Part shown: piece by piece, positions 25,222-33,652 of the stretch | Position numbering within the stretch: position 1 is the first letter of the stretch | Layout of the letters: each line of letters begins with the position of its first letter | DNA from: CAYJFX01 sp964370315 | Lineage (GTDB): Bacteria > Spirochaetota > Spirochaetia > Treponematales > Treponemataceae | Direction of reading: 5' to 3' | Length of the DNA stretch: 39,862 bases | NCBI GenBank assembly: GCA_964370315.1 | Contig: CAYJIS010000012.1 | Coordinates: forward strand, 1 to 39,862 | Position numbers and translations under genes: made by a program | The notes under the pieces: generated by a model | What the model saw: only the letters and a program-made list of their open reading frames with translations | Told to the model about the DNA's origin: nothing | Database searches by the model: none

Positions 25222-27789
25222 TTAATTTAATAATGAATTTGTAGTAGGCAACACATTGGATTCTTCCTCTCGTCTTCTTTCTTCAGCTTCAAGATTAATT
25301 TCTTCAAATTCTTCTAAACTTGATGCTTCTAAAAAGGATAAATCAAGTGTTAGTTCGCTTGAATTTTCAGTCTCAAATGTTGGAACATTAACGCCAGACG
25401 TTGCATAGCTTTGTCGTAAATTCTCAACACTACGTGCTTGATTTCGGACAAAAGCGGTATGATACTCACAAGTAGTAACTGGTACTGTACCATCAAGGAA
25501 AGTCCTAGTAGTTTTACCTTCATTACAGACAGATGTTAATAATTGGCCAGAAACATAACATACATCAATGGTAGTTAAACCAGTAGCGGGTCTAGTAAAG
25601 TCTTTATACGATTCATCTTCATTTGCTACGTACATAAACTCTGCCCATGCCCAGCCAGCTAAAGTTGAACCGGTAATTGTTGGTCCAAGTGACTGACCAC
25701 GTGAATCAAACCCGAACCAAAATGCTGCTGTATAATATGGTGAAAAGCCTACTGTCCACGCATCATCTGAGTTTTGAGTGGTACCTGTTTTACCTGCCAT
25801 TGGTAAAATATACTCATCGCCATTTTCATTTAAATAAGTAAATCTATCTCCAAAAGAAGTAGGACTTCTAAGTGTTCCTGCTGTAATCGTACCTTTTAAC
25901 ATATCAGTCATAACATACGCTGTTTGTGGAGTTAACAATTCTGCATCACGACCCTTTTCTTGTTGGGCGATGCGCACTTCCTTTTCTGGCTCTAAAACAA
26001 TTGCACCGTTTCTGTCTTCAACTGTTCGTATGGCTAAAGGCACAACCTCAATTCCTTGATTTGGAAAAACAGCAAAAGCTTTTGCCATCTCAAGAGGTGT
26101 TACTGAGCTTACACCTAATGCTAATGGGTAATATGGGAGCATTCCTCTTTCTTGAAAATCTTCAACTGGGATTCCTAATAGTTCACCAGCCTGACTTAAT
26201 GCAGCAGCAAATCCTACTCCTTGAAGTATTTTTAAAGTTGGAACATTCATAGAACTTGCAAGCGCATACCATAGCTGTACAGAACCGCTCCATTCGCCAA
26301 GGAAGTTTTGTGGAATATAAGGTGTTCCATCATCATTTTTAAATACATAAGGAGAATCATCCAATACAGTTGCTTGGGTAAACTCTTTAGAATCAATTGC
26401 AGCGGTATAAACAAGTGGTTTAAACGAACTACCAGGTTGTAACATAGCTTGTGTTGCTCTAATAAATTGATTATCCTGGGTATATTCACTTCCGCCTACT
26501 AGAGCATTAATATAACCTGTATCATTTGCAAGAGAAATCATTGTTCCTTCAACCGTATTCTTTTTTGTGTCAGCTGATGCTAATGCATTTGCCCTATTTA
26601 CAACACCAACTTTTAAATCATCAATGTCAAACATCAATGAAAGCACATCAAGCATTGGATTAATTTCGTTCTTAAATGTTGTAAGAGAGTTTAATTGAAC
26701 TCGCTGCTGCGAAACTTTAATTTGGGGAATATCAAAAACGAGTGACAATAATTCAGACATTGGCGCATAATAACGAATATCGCGCCTATCGCCTGTATTA
26801 CTATCATTATATCGCTTATTTGCTACTTCAATCCATCGTTTCATTATATCTTGTGCTGCAAGTTGATGTTTCATATTCATGGTTGTATGTACTGTGTACC
26901 CATCTGTGTATACGTTCATTGTTCCATACATCATATCTTCTAGCTCACGACGTACGTATTCACTAAACCAAGGAGCCTTATCATCTCGCAAATAATATGC
27001 AGAAGAACTAATTCTCGTATAATCAAAATTCAACCAGAAGTTTTCATATTCCAAGTCTGCATCTTCTTTTGTTAAATATCCAAATGAAACCATTTCATCC
27101 AAAACATAACGTTGCCTATCCATAGCTCGGTTTGGATACTCAAAAGGATTATAATATGTAGGGTTAGATAATTGTATTACAAGAAGTGCTGCTTCTGCTG
27201 CTGTTATATCCTGCGCTCCATGGCCAAAGTAATATTCCGATGCAGAGTTTACACCGTAGGTTCCATCGCCTAGATATACTTCATTTAGGTATAATTCAAG
27301 TATTTCTTCTTTTGAATAACGTCTCTCCATTTGGATAGCCCACCATAACTCATAAATCTTACGAGTAATGGTTATTTCTGTTCTATCTAAATATAACGTT
27401 CCAGCAATTTGTTGGGTTAGTGTACTACCACCACCTAAATTGCGACCAAAAACCTGTCCAATCGCTGCTCTTATTATCGATAGAAGATTAAATCCAGGGT
27501 GTTCAAAAAAGTTATCATCTTCGCGAGTAATTAATGCGTCAACAAGATGTTGGGGAAGTGATGAAAATTCTATTATTTGTCTCTTTTCATCTGACGAGAA
27601 TTCAGTAATTAACTCGCCATTAATATCTAAAAGCCTTGTAGGCAAGGTTGTAGTATACTCAGTAAAGTGCTCATTATTCTTTAAGTTTACCGTACCCGCA
27701 AGTAAGGCGCCCAAAAAGCCCCCTATTACTATGGCAAATAAAAAACCACTTGCTAATATAATGTAAACATTTCGCTTATTCTTTTCCAC
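25222..27789 (-). CDS. Bifunctional penicillin-binding protein 1A (glycosyltransferase/transpeptidase)
   Basis: It builds and cross-links peptidoglycan in the periplasm. A membrane helix lies at about residues 9-33 of the chosen start. The GT51 domain follows with EDDNFFEHPGFN (catalytic Glu) and GGSTLTQQIAGTLYLDR. The transpeptidase domain has SSFK (in LQPGSSFKPL), SMN (in ASSMNVPTL) and KTG (in AGKTGTTQNSDDAW). The C-terminus is acidic. The frame is open to an ATG at 27900, but that ATG lies inside a transcription terminator hairpin and its extra 37 residues do not look like a PBP start. The GTG at 27789 gives MEKNKRNVYIILASG and 855 residues. No clear ribosome binding site precedes it. Confidence 0.9.
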   Translation of the reverse strand: MEKNKRNVYIILASGFLFAIVIGGFLGALLAGTVNLKNNEHFTEYTTTLPTRLLDINGELITEFSSDEKRQIIEFSSLPQHLVDALITREDDNFFEHPGFNLLSIIRAAIGQVFGRNLGGGSTLTQQIAGTLYLDRTEITITRKIYELWWAIQMERRYSKEEILELYLNEVYLGDGTYGVNSASEYYFGHGAQDITAAEAALLVIQLSNPTYYNPFEYPNRAMDRQRYVLDEMVSFGYLTKEDADLEYENFWLNFDYTRISSSAYYLRDDKAPWFSEYVRRELEDMMYGTMNVYTDGYTVHTTMNMKHQLAAQDIMKRWIEVANKRYNDSNTGDRRDIRYYAPMSELLSLVFDIPQIKVSQQRVQLNSLTTFKNEINPMLDVLSLMFDIDDLKVGVVNRANALASADTKKNTVEGTMISLANDTGYINALVGGSEYTQDNQFIRATQAMLQPGSSFKPLVYTAAIDSKEFTQATVLDDSPYVFKNDDGTPYIPQNFLGEWSGSVQLWYALASSMNVPTLKILQGVGFAAALSQAGELLGIPVEDFQERGMLPYYPLALGVSSVTPLEMAKAFAVFPNQGIEVVPLAIRTVEDRNGAIVLEPEKEVRIAQQEKGRDAELLTPQTAYVMTDMLKGTITAGTLRSPTSFGDRFTYLNENGDEYILPMAGKTGTTQNSDDAWTVGFSPYYTAAFWFGFDSRGQSLGPTITGSTLAGWAWAEFMYVANEDESYKDFTRPATGLTTIDVCYVSGQLLTSVCNEGKTTRTFLDGTVPVTTCEYHTAFVRNQARSVENLRQSYATSGVNVPTFETENSSELTLDLSFLEASSLEEFEEINLEAEERRREEESNVLPTTNSLLN

Positions 27790-27870
27790 AATATAAGAGT
27801 AGTAAAGTATACGTTTTTTGTCAATAGGTACAACAAAAAGCTTTTTTGAATGAGATATATAGAATAAAGC

Positions 27871-27896
27871 AAAAAAATGACCGACACAAGTGTCGG
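27871..27896 (-). terminator. Terminator upstream of the PBP1A gene
   Basis: On the minus strand CCGACACTTGTGTCGG is a perfect 16-base hairpin followed by TCATTTTTTT. It ends the transcript of the PEGA-like gene and shows that PBP1A has its own promoter. TATACT (27806-27811) and TTGACA (27819-27824) are nearby but not at standard spacing to each other. Confidence 0.85.
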
Positions 27897-27908
27897 CCAT
27901 GCCATCAA

Positions 27909-27979
27909 GGCAAGTCGGGCGAACAATGGGTGGGAGGGGATTTGCTCACCCGACATTATTAATATCGGGTAGACTTGCC
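27909..27979. repeat. Hairpin cluster with mutually exclusive pairings
   Basis: GGCAAGTC (27909-27916) pairs with GACTTGCC (27972-27979), enclosing CCCGA/TCGGG (27949-27969). Alternatively GTCGGGCGAAC (27915-27925) pairs with GCTCACCCGAC (27944-27954) with two mismatches, which would break both other stems. It lies between the PEGA-like stop and its terminator. Confidence 0.6.
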
Positions 27980-28013
27980 AATATCTTTAGAAGAATTTTA
28001 CTGATTTATTGTA

Positions 28014-29018
28014 TTATTCTTCAGTTACATCAATATCTAAAGCAACGTTAATTGCATACGTTCTGCCATTCATTACTTCTACCGATCGAATAATTTCATA
28101 GTCACCTATAGTAAAACGAAGTTGATGCATACCTGGTGATACTACAATAGGCTTTGAAAAATTTTTGTATTCTACATCATTTAAATAGAAGCGTGTATTT
28201 TCTGGCGCTGATATTGCTAATAGAGGCGCAATATCTTGTAATTGTATTTCTACATGAGTTTCTTTTGCCTTGTCAATTACAAATGTTTGTACTTCATTCC
28301 TATAGTGCTCTGATGATACAGTAACATGATGTTTACCAACTGGAAGAGGTATACTGTCACCTGTAAAGTCAGTCATTACTTCGTCAATAAAAATTATAAA
28401 AGGAGGTTTTATATCTTCTCCTTTAAATTCGGGTGGATATAATACTGATAAATTAAGTAATCCTTTATCTGCTAGCACTGGACGTATTTCGACCTTAAGA
28501 GATGAATCAAATAAACCATCTGGGATACCTTTCATTACAATATGTACCCTAAAAAAGAATTCTTTTAGTTGTTCTTCTGTGTTAAGTGAAACAGTAGTTG
28601 TGTACGGATCATCTTTTTTTTCAAAATCGTTTGTAAGTGGAACCTGTATATAGTACGTTAAACGGTTAGAAAATGTTCCAATGTGTAGCCTTGTTGCTGA
28701 ATAATCAATCCTTCTCTCGCTTGGAGTTGGACTAATATTATCATAAAAAGAATATGCTACCGCTCCCCCATATTCAGCTAAAATTGCAGGTATAGTAACT
28801 TTTAGTTCTATGCATTGTAAAAACTGAATGTCATCAACTACTTGAATGTATAAAGCTTCATTCATTCCTAAGTCAATAGTTTGCGAACCTGAATTTTCAC
28901 TAAATTCTTTTATAACAACACCTCTAACACGAAATGTTTCTGTAAAAACAAAATGAGAACACAGTAAAAATACTAACAAAAACAAACTAACTCGCTTATA
29001 ATTTGTGATCACTTTCAC
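28014..29018 (-). CDS. Secreted PEGA-like beta-sandwich protein
   Basis: The 334-residue protein has an N-terminal signal peptide (hydrophobic to about residue 24, ending near FVFTETF) without a lipobox. The middle is beta-rich and unassigned. The last 120 residues hold two PEGA-like repeats (SIPLPVGKHHVTVSSEHY and PIVVSPGMHQLRFTIGDYE), small surface-layer-type modules common in spirochaetes. The start is GTG two bases past the stop of the M23 peptidase gene, so it is co-translated with it, suggesting an envelope role. Its enzymatic function, if any, is unknown. Confidence 0.65.
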   Translation of the reverse strand: MKVITNYKRVSLFLLVFLLCSHFVFTETFRVRGVVIKEFSENSGSQTIDLGMNEALYIQVVDDIQFLQCIELKVTIPAILAEYGGAVAYSFYDNISPTPSERRIDYSATRLHIGTFSNRLTYYIQVPLTNDFEKKDDPYTTTVSLNTEEQLKEFFFRVHIVMKGIPDGLFDSSLKVEIRPVLADKGLLNLSVLYPPEFKGEDIKPPFIIFIDEVMTDFTGDSIPLPVGKHHVTVSSEHYRNEVQTFVIDKAKETHVEIQLQDIAPLLAISAPENTRFYLNDVEYKNFSKPIVVSPGMHQLRFTIGDYEIIRSVEVMNGRTYAINVALDIDVTEE

Positions 29019-29020
29019 CC

Positions 29021-29932
29021 CTATTGTATAAAGTTCTTTATCAAAGATTCTGGGTCTTGCACCCTATTACCAATTAAAATTTCAAAATGCAAATGAGGTC
29101 CTGTTGACATTCCAGTAGTGCCTACAGTTCCGATATTCAAACCTTTTTCAACAATTTCACCTGTTTCGACATAAACATCCTCTAAATGAGCATATAAGCT
29201 TTGCGTGTTGTTATCATGCTGCAAAATAATGTAATTTCCATATATAGGATTATACTTACCTGCATAAGCAACAATTCCAGACTTACTGGCATACACTGGA
29301 GTTCCAATTGGAGCTGCAATATCAGTACCTCTGTGAAAACTTTGCTCTCCTGTAAAAGGACTAATTCGCATACCAAATGATGAAGATATAACACCAATTT
29401 CTAACGGAGGAATCATAGCTGAGTCCGTAAAAAAAGCTCTTTCTGTCGGTGTTAATCGTGCATTTGGTATTAAAACAAACAATGTTGGGCCAACTGAAAA
29501 TTTTTCAAAGCCTTCACTACTAGAATAACGTGTTTTTAAAAGAAACTCAAGTGGTGTTTTGGGAATTTCTGCAATAAAAAGAGCTGGATTTGTAGGTAAC
29601 AATAACGTTTTTCCAGCCAAAACAGAATCAATGTAGGCAATAGAATTAAGCAGCGCTATTGATTCATAAGGTATATTGCAGCGAGCTGCAATTGAAAGCA
29701 AATCATCCCTTTCAGTAGCAATATAAGAATAAACATATGTATCTATTTTTCTATTTCGTGCAATGCTTTTGTAGTTTTCACTTACCTCTTGTGTATACTG
29801 AAGAAAAACAGGGTCTGAATTAGTCATTTGCCTAATTAAGGGATAGCGCACTTCTTGTGTGTTAGTAACTTGCGCACTCAAACACAAAAAAGCAAAAATA
29901 ATTATACAGCGTATTGCAATTTTTTTAATCAT
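29021..29932 (-). CDS. LysM and M23 peptidase (LytM-type endopeptidase)
   Basis: The 303-residue protein starts with a signal sequence (IAIRCIIIFAFLCLSAQV). A LysM-like peptidoglycan-binding domain lies at about residues 63-112 (ATERDDLLSIAARCNI then LAGKTLLLP). The M23 domain covers about 185-295 with the zinc ligands in HRGTD and HLHFEI, and the fold landmarks SSFGMR, GTPVYAS, GNYIILQHD and YAHL. All catalytic residues appear present, so it should cut peptide cross-links. Its ATG overlaps the end of the small membrane protein gene by 8 bases. The PBP1A gene lies downstream beyond the PEGA-like gene, forming a cell-wall neighbourhood. Confidence 0.9.
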   Translation of the reverse strand: MIKKIAIRCIIIFAFLCLSAQVTNTQEVRYPLIRQMTNSDPVFLQYTQEVSENYKSIARNRKIDTYVYSYIATERDDLLSIAARCNIPYESIALLNSIAYIDSVLAGKTLLLPTNPALFIAEIPKTPLEFLLKTRYSSSEGFEKFSVGPTLFVLIPNARLTPTERAFFTDSAMIPPLEIGVISSSFGMRISPFTGEQSFHRGTDIAAPIGTPVYASKSGIVAYAGKYNPIYGNYIILQHDNNTQSLYAHLEDVYVETGEIVEKGLNIGTVGTTGMSTGPHLHFEILIGNRVQDPESLIKNFIQ

Positions 29933-30158
29933 ATTCTTTGCTTTTTGCCTTTTTGATTATAAAAACAATCTTTAAAATCAAAATAGATACAAAAAAAGTT
30001 ACTACTACATAGGTATACACAATTTGCATAGTAACAGCCAAAAGCCAAAGTGGATATATAATTATTATAGAAAAAAGAATACAAAAAATGATAAGAATAC
30101 CAATTCTTAGAAACCAAGTACTAAGGTTGGTTATTATTGATTTACATTTTACACCCAT
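29925..30158 (-). CDS. Small two-helix membrane protein
   Basis: The 77-residue protein has two strongly hydrophobic segments (about 18-42 and 45-68), a basic tail (KKAKSKEYD) and no recognised family. It is probably real because its stop overlaps the M23 peptidase start (TATGATTAA) and the frame is free of other explanations. No ribosome binding site is seen before its ATG, which lies shortly after the ferredoxin terminator. It may act with the peptidase at the membrane, but nothing in the sequence shows that. Confidence 0.55.
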   Translation of the reverse strand: MGVKCKSIITNLSTWFLRIGILIIFCILFSIIIIYPLWLLAVTMQIVYTYVVVTFFVSILILKIVFIIKKAKSKEYD

Positions 30159-30180
30159 AAAACAAGTGTACCATATACAT

Positions 30181-30226
30181 AAAAAAAAAAATAGGGTATA
30201 TTTTATTAATGTAATAAAATATACCC
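30181..30226 (-). terminator. Strong terminator of the ferredoxin gene
   Basis: GGGTATATTTTATTA (30194-30208) pairs perfectly over 15 bp with 30212-30226 around a 3-base loop. On the minus strand TA and a run of 11 T follow. Confidence 0.92.
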
Positions 30227-30240
30227 GAAATTAATAAGAG

Positions 30241-30411
30241 CTATTCCTGATGAATTGCATCAACAGGACATACTGATGTGCATGCTGCACAATCGATACA
30301 AGTACTAGCATCGATAACTCTTACACCATCGCCTTCTGAAATTGCATTAACTGGGCATTCACTTTCACATGCTGCACAATTTACACATTCGTCATTAATT
30401 TTGTGTGCCAT
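30241..30411 (-). CDS. 2[4Fe-4S] ferredoxin
   Basis: The 56-residue protein begins MAHKINDECVNCAACESECP and ends TCIDCAACTSVCPVDAIHQE. The two CxxCxxCxxxCP motifs are complete, as in clostridial-type ferredoxins that carry low-potential electrons in anaerobes. AAGGGG precedes the ATG. It has its own promoter and terminator. It is a candidate partner for the NfnAB complex at 7367-9736 and for pyruvate:ferredoxin oxidoreductase elsewhere; the pairing is inferred. Confidence 0.95.
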   Translation of the reverse strand: MAHKINDECVNCAACESECPVNAISEGDGVRVIDASTCIDCAACTSVCPVDAIHQE

Positions 30412-30443
30412 AATTTTTACCCCTTATCACTTAAGATAAGTAT

Positions 30444-30473
30444 ATTGTAACACTTAATATCCAGTTAGCGCAA
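30444..30473 (-). promoter_or_regulatory. Ferredoxin promoter
   Basis: Minus-strand TTGCGC (30468-30473), 18-base spacer, TACAAT (30444-30449). Phased T-tracts lie directly upstream of it. Confidence 0.6.
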
Positions 30474-30485
30474 GTTAACACAGAA

Positions 30486-30524
30486 TTTTTTTTTGCTTTT
30501 TTTCACTTTTTTTTATTTTTTTTT
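30486..30524. promoter_or_regulatory. Phased T-tracts (predicted bent DNA) between divergent promoters
   Basis: Four T-runs at 30486-30494, 30497-30503, 30507-30514 and 30516-30524 have centres at about 30490, 30500, 30510.5 and 30520, close to one helical turn apart. Such in-phase tracts curve DNA and can act as UP elements. They sit between the ferredoxin -35 (30473) and the deoC -35 (30528). Confidence 0.65.
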
Positions 30525-30527
30525 GAC

Positions 30528-30556
30528 TTGAACATATACCTAAAATAATGCATAAT
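30528..30556 (+). promoter_or_regulatory. deoC promoter
   Basis: TTGAAC (30528-30533), 17-base spacer, CATAAT (30551-30556). The predicted 5' leader to the chosen start is about 40 bases. Confidence 0.55.
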
Positions 30557-30602
30557 AAAACAATAAAATATTTAAATGTGCTATTTTAGGGAGACTTATG
30601 TT

Positions 30603-31394
30603 ATGGATATATTAAGAATGATTGACCACACGGTCTTAAAGGCAACTGCATCCTCTCAAGATATTGAAAACGTTTGTACAGAAGCTAAAGAATATGGATT
30701 TGCTTCGGTTTGTATAAACCCTGTTCATGTTCCACTTGCTGCAAAATTACTCTCATCACCAAATAGTGATGGTTATTACCCTGCACTTTGTACTGTAGTA
30801 GGGTTTCCTTTAGGAGCATCTAATTCAGAAATAAAGGGTGCAGAAACAATTGCAGCTGTTTTAGATGGAGCGCATGAAATTGACATGGTTATTGATGTAG
30901 GAGCTGCAAAAGAAGGCAGATGGGACGATGTAAGGGCAGACATCGAAAATGTTGTACAGTCTGCAAAAGATGCACATGAAATGGATGAAAGAAAAAATGA
31001 CAAAGATGCCATTAACCCAATAGATCGCCCCGTAATTGTAAAAGTAATTTTTGAAAATTGTTATTTAACAAAAGATGAAATAAAAAAAGCATGCGATTGT
31101 GCAAAAAAAGCAGGTGCAGATTTTGTGAAAACTTCAACTGGATTTGGGACACCAGGAAATGACAAAGACGGAAAACCAATTGCTATTGGTGCAACTCCAG
31201 AAGATGTTGCTTTAATGAGAACTGAAGTTGGAAATGAAATGGGTGTAAAAGCTGCTGGAGGCATCAGAGATTTAGCATCTGCACAAGAAATGGTAAAAGC
31301 AGGTGCAACTCGCTTAGGTTGTTCTGCAGGCCTTATTATAGCGAAAGAATTACTTGGTCAAAGCGTGCAAAAAAATACTAGTGGCTCGTATTAA
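30603..31394 (+). CDS. deoC: Deoxyribose-phosphate aldolase
   Basis: It cleaves 2-deoxyribose 5-phosphate to glyceraldehyde 3-phosphate and acetaldehyde in nucleoside salvage. MIDHTVLKATA is at the N-terminus, VIVKVIFENCYL is in the middle, the Schiff-base lysine is in FVKTSTGFG, and the activating lysine is in VKAAGGIRD. The frame opens at 30576, but AGGGAG at 30588-30593 positions ribosomes for the ATG at 30603, giving MDILRMIDHT (263 aa). It is slightly longer than usual because of a charged insert (DERKNDKDAINPID) before the KVIFE strand. The MATE gene follows after 3 bases. Confidence 0.95.
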   Translation: MDILRMIDHTVLKATASSQDIENVCTEAKEYGFASVCINPVHVPLAAKLLSSPNSDGYYPALCTVVGFPLGASNSEIKGAETIAAVLDGAHEIDMVIDVGAAKEGRWDDVRADIENVVQSAKDAHEMDERKNDKDAINPIDRPVIVKVIFENCYLTKDEIKKACDCAKKAGADFVKTSTGFGTPGNDKDGKPIAIGATPEDVALMRTEVGNEMGVKAAGGIRDLASAQEMVKAGATRLGCSAGLIIAKELLGQSVQKNTSGSY

Positions 31395-31397
31395 TCA

Positions 31398-32792
31398 ATG
31401 CGTTTCTTTAATGCAACGGCAATATTAAAAAATCATTCATCACACGAAACAATTCCATCCAATAAAGATTTTTTTATTAACACCGTTCGTATTGCATGGC
31501 CAGCAGCTCTAGAATCATTCTTAATGGCCCTTACAGTCTTTGTTGATACCATTATGGTAGGTTCTCTTGGATCCTATGCAATTGCCGCTATTGGCCTTAC
31601 TAATCAACCAAAATTTATCTGCCTTGCCATTTTTTTAGCCTTAAGTACGGCGATAAGTGCTGTTACTGCTAGAAGAAAAGGTGAAGAAAAACACGATGAC
31701 GCAAACCAGGTTTTATTGCAATCACTTTTGTTAATACTGATATTAGGAATTGTCATTACTGCTTTTGCCCTTATCTTTGCAGAGCACATATTAGTTTTTG
31801 CAGGTAGCCAAGCAGACACTCACGAAGAATCAATTGGGTATTTTAGAATAATTATTTCAGGACTTATATTTCAAGCCCTTACTATGGGAATCAATGCAGC
31901 ACAACGCGGTGTTGGAAAAACAAAAATTAGCATGAGAGCAAATGTTAGCATGAGTTTAGTAAATGTAGTTTTTAACTACTTGCTCATAGGTGGAAAATTT
32001 GGTTTCCCTGCTCTAGGAGTTCAAGGAGCAGCCATTGCAACCCTCTTAGGCTTTTTTACGGGCTTTGTAGTTTCTTTTACTTCAATTTTGCAGCCACGAG
32101 AATACCTTTTTTTATTTTGTAAAACAAATACATTACGTTTTAAAACAAGTATTTACAGAAGTCTTTACAAGGTTGGAAGCGGCACCTTTGTTGAACAAGC
32201 ATTTTTGCGCGTTGGCTTTTTACTTACCGCTCTAGTTATTGCCAATCTAGGAACAATAGCTTTTGCAGCCCACCAAATTGGAATGACCATAATAACCATA
32301 TCGTTTTCCATTGGGGACGGCCTTTCAGTTGCAAGTGTATCGCTCGTTGGCCAAAGCCTAGGACAAAAACGTGCAGATATAGCACGAGTATACGGTGCCT
32401 TTTGCCAACAGCTTGGATTTTTATTTTCACTTATTATTGCAATAGTATATACCATTTTTGGCGAGCACATTTATTCTCTATTCGCAACCGACCAGGCAAT
32501 TCTAGACTATGGAAATATAATTATGAAACTCGTTGCTATTATTGTAATGTTACAAATTGCTCAATTAATTTTTGGGGGATGCCTACGAGGAGCAGGTGAT
32601 ACACGCTACACAGCATTTGTTTCTTTGGTGAGTGTTGCCTTTATTCGCCCCTTTACCAGTTGGCTTTTTGTATACCCTCTTGGCATGGGACTCATTGGTG
32701 CATGGGTAGGCTTACTCTTAGATCAAATAGTTCGTTTTACCCTTACCCGACATAGATTCAAAGGCGGAAAATGGCAAAAAATTGATTTATAG
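31398..32792 (+). CDS. MATE-family efflux transporter
   Basis: The 464-residue protein has about 12 transmembrane helices in two related halves, with family landmarks AWPAALESFLMALTVFVDTIMVG in the first and GSGTFVEQAFLRVGF in the second, plus GCLRGAGDTRY near the end. MATE proteins export cationic drugs or metabolites using H+ or Na+ gradients. The start follows deoC by only 3 bases and has no clear ribosome binding site, suggesting translational coupling. A weak inverted repeat (ATAGATA/TATCTAT) lies near its stop and may end the transcript. Confidence 0.9.
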   Translation: MRFFNATAILKNHSSHETIPSNKDFFINTVRIAWPAALESFLMALTVFVDTIMVGSLGSYAIAAIGLTNQPKFICLAIFLALSTAISAVTARRKGEEKHDDANQVLLQSLLLILILGIVITAFALIFAEHILVFAGSQADTHEESIGYFRIIISGLIFQALTMGINAAQRGVGKTKISMRANVSMSLVNVVFNYLLIGGKFGFPALGVQGAAIATLLGFFTGFVVSFTSILQPREYLFLFCKTNTLRFKTSIYRSLYKVGSGTFVEQAFLRVGFLLTALVIANLGTIAFAAHQIGMTIITISFSIGDGLSVASVSLVGQSLGQKRADIARVYGAFCQQLGFLFSLIIAIVYTIFGEHIYSLFATDQAILDYGNIIMKLVAIIVMLQIAQLIFGGCLRGAGDTRYTAFVSLVSVAFIRPFTSWLFVYPLGMGLIGAWVGLLLDQIVRFTLTRHRFKGGKWQKIDL

Positions 32793-32833
32793 ATACGACC
32801 CTATAGTTGTGCATTATCTATGATACAACACCA

Positions 32834-33556
32834 TCACGGGCCTTCACCAAGTAAAAAATCCATTGTTGTTTCAGGGAAGTGATACTTTGGCCCTCCTCTT
32901 TCTACGGTAACATAACCAGCAAATATCCATCCAAACTTACCTGGCTCGTATTCGATTTTAAGCCAATAATCAGTTATTCCATCAATTGTTTCTTTTTGCT
33001 CTGTTACTGCTACTGTTTCTACAAAGCCCTGTCCAGTTGTCTTTAATGTGTACAATACCGTTGAGCCACTAACACCTGGTTTATCACGTACGTTTAAATT
33101 AGTATAAAGCGAAAAGCCTGAGTCAAACTTGCGTGCAGTCCATTTTGTATTTTGTAATTCACTTACATTTAAAATTGACCATTCGCCATCTTCATACATA
33201 TCATAATTTCCGAATCTTAACCACCCGTCTATATTTTTATAGCGTACTTTTAACCAAGATTCATTTTTTTCATACGAGCCAGAATCTTTAAAATAAATTT
33301 CTGTAATCGAAATTCTATCACCTAGTGTAATTTGACCTTTTTTACTACTATTAGCATCATGTGAACTATACAGTGTATTATCTCTATAGCTGTCAGAAAA
33401 CTCTACATTTTGCACATGCTTTCGAAGCACCCATGAATACCCACGACCTGTTCCTTCATCTAAAACCTCACCATTCCCGCCACCATAATTATATGGCTGC
33501 GAAATCAAAAGCTGAATACAAACTACATACACTATACATATAAATATTTTTTTCAT
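32834..33556 (-). CDS. Secreted protein with bacterial SH3-like domains
   Basis: The 240-residue protein has a signal peptide (KIFICIVYVVCIQLLISQ) with no lipobox. Two SH3b-like segments are visible: about residues 75-130 (GDRISITEIYF...WLKVRYKNIDGWLRF) and about 150-220 (LYTNLNVRDKPGVSGSTVLYTL...YWLKIEYEPGKFGWIFAGYV). Such domains bind cell-wall peptides or protein partners. No catalytic domain is attached, so it may be a targeting or scaffolding protein. It is convergent with the MATE gene. Confidence 0.8.
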   Translation of the reverse strand: MKKIFICIVYVVCIQLLISQPYNYGGGNGEVLDEGTGRGYSWVLRKHVQNVEFSDSYRDNTLYSSHDANSSKKGQITLGDRISITEIYFKDSGSYEKNESWLKVRYKNIDGWLRFGNYDMYEDGEWSILNVSELQNTKWTARKFDSGFSLYTNLNVRDKPGVSGSTVLYTLKTTGQGFVETVAVTEQKETIDGITDYWLKIEYEPGKFGWIFAGYVTVERGGPKYHFPETTMDFLLGEGP

Positions 33557-33614
33557 GTATTTTCACTCCTTGTTTTTAGTATATCACACTTTATAATAAC
33601 TGCAAAGATATTGT

Positions 33615-33643
33615 TTTACAAATAAAGCCTAATATGATATAGT
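33615..33643 (+). promoter_or_regulatory. Promoter of the Nim-like gene, apparently leaderless
   Basis: TTTACA (33615-33620), 17-base spacer, TATAGT (33638-33643), both 5 of 6 matches. The ATG is 9 bases after the -10 and no ribosome binding site is present. The geometry is the same as at tyrS. Confidence 0.65.
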
Positions 33644-33652
33644 ATATGTATT

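Noticed and set aside
30576..30602. Upstream start of deoC
   Set aside because: The ribosome binding site AGGGAG lies inside the extension and is correctly spaced for the ATG at 30603. Family proteins start near MIDHT.
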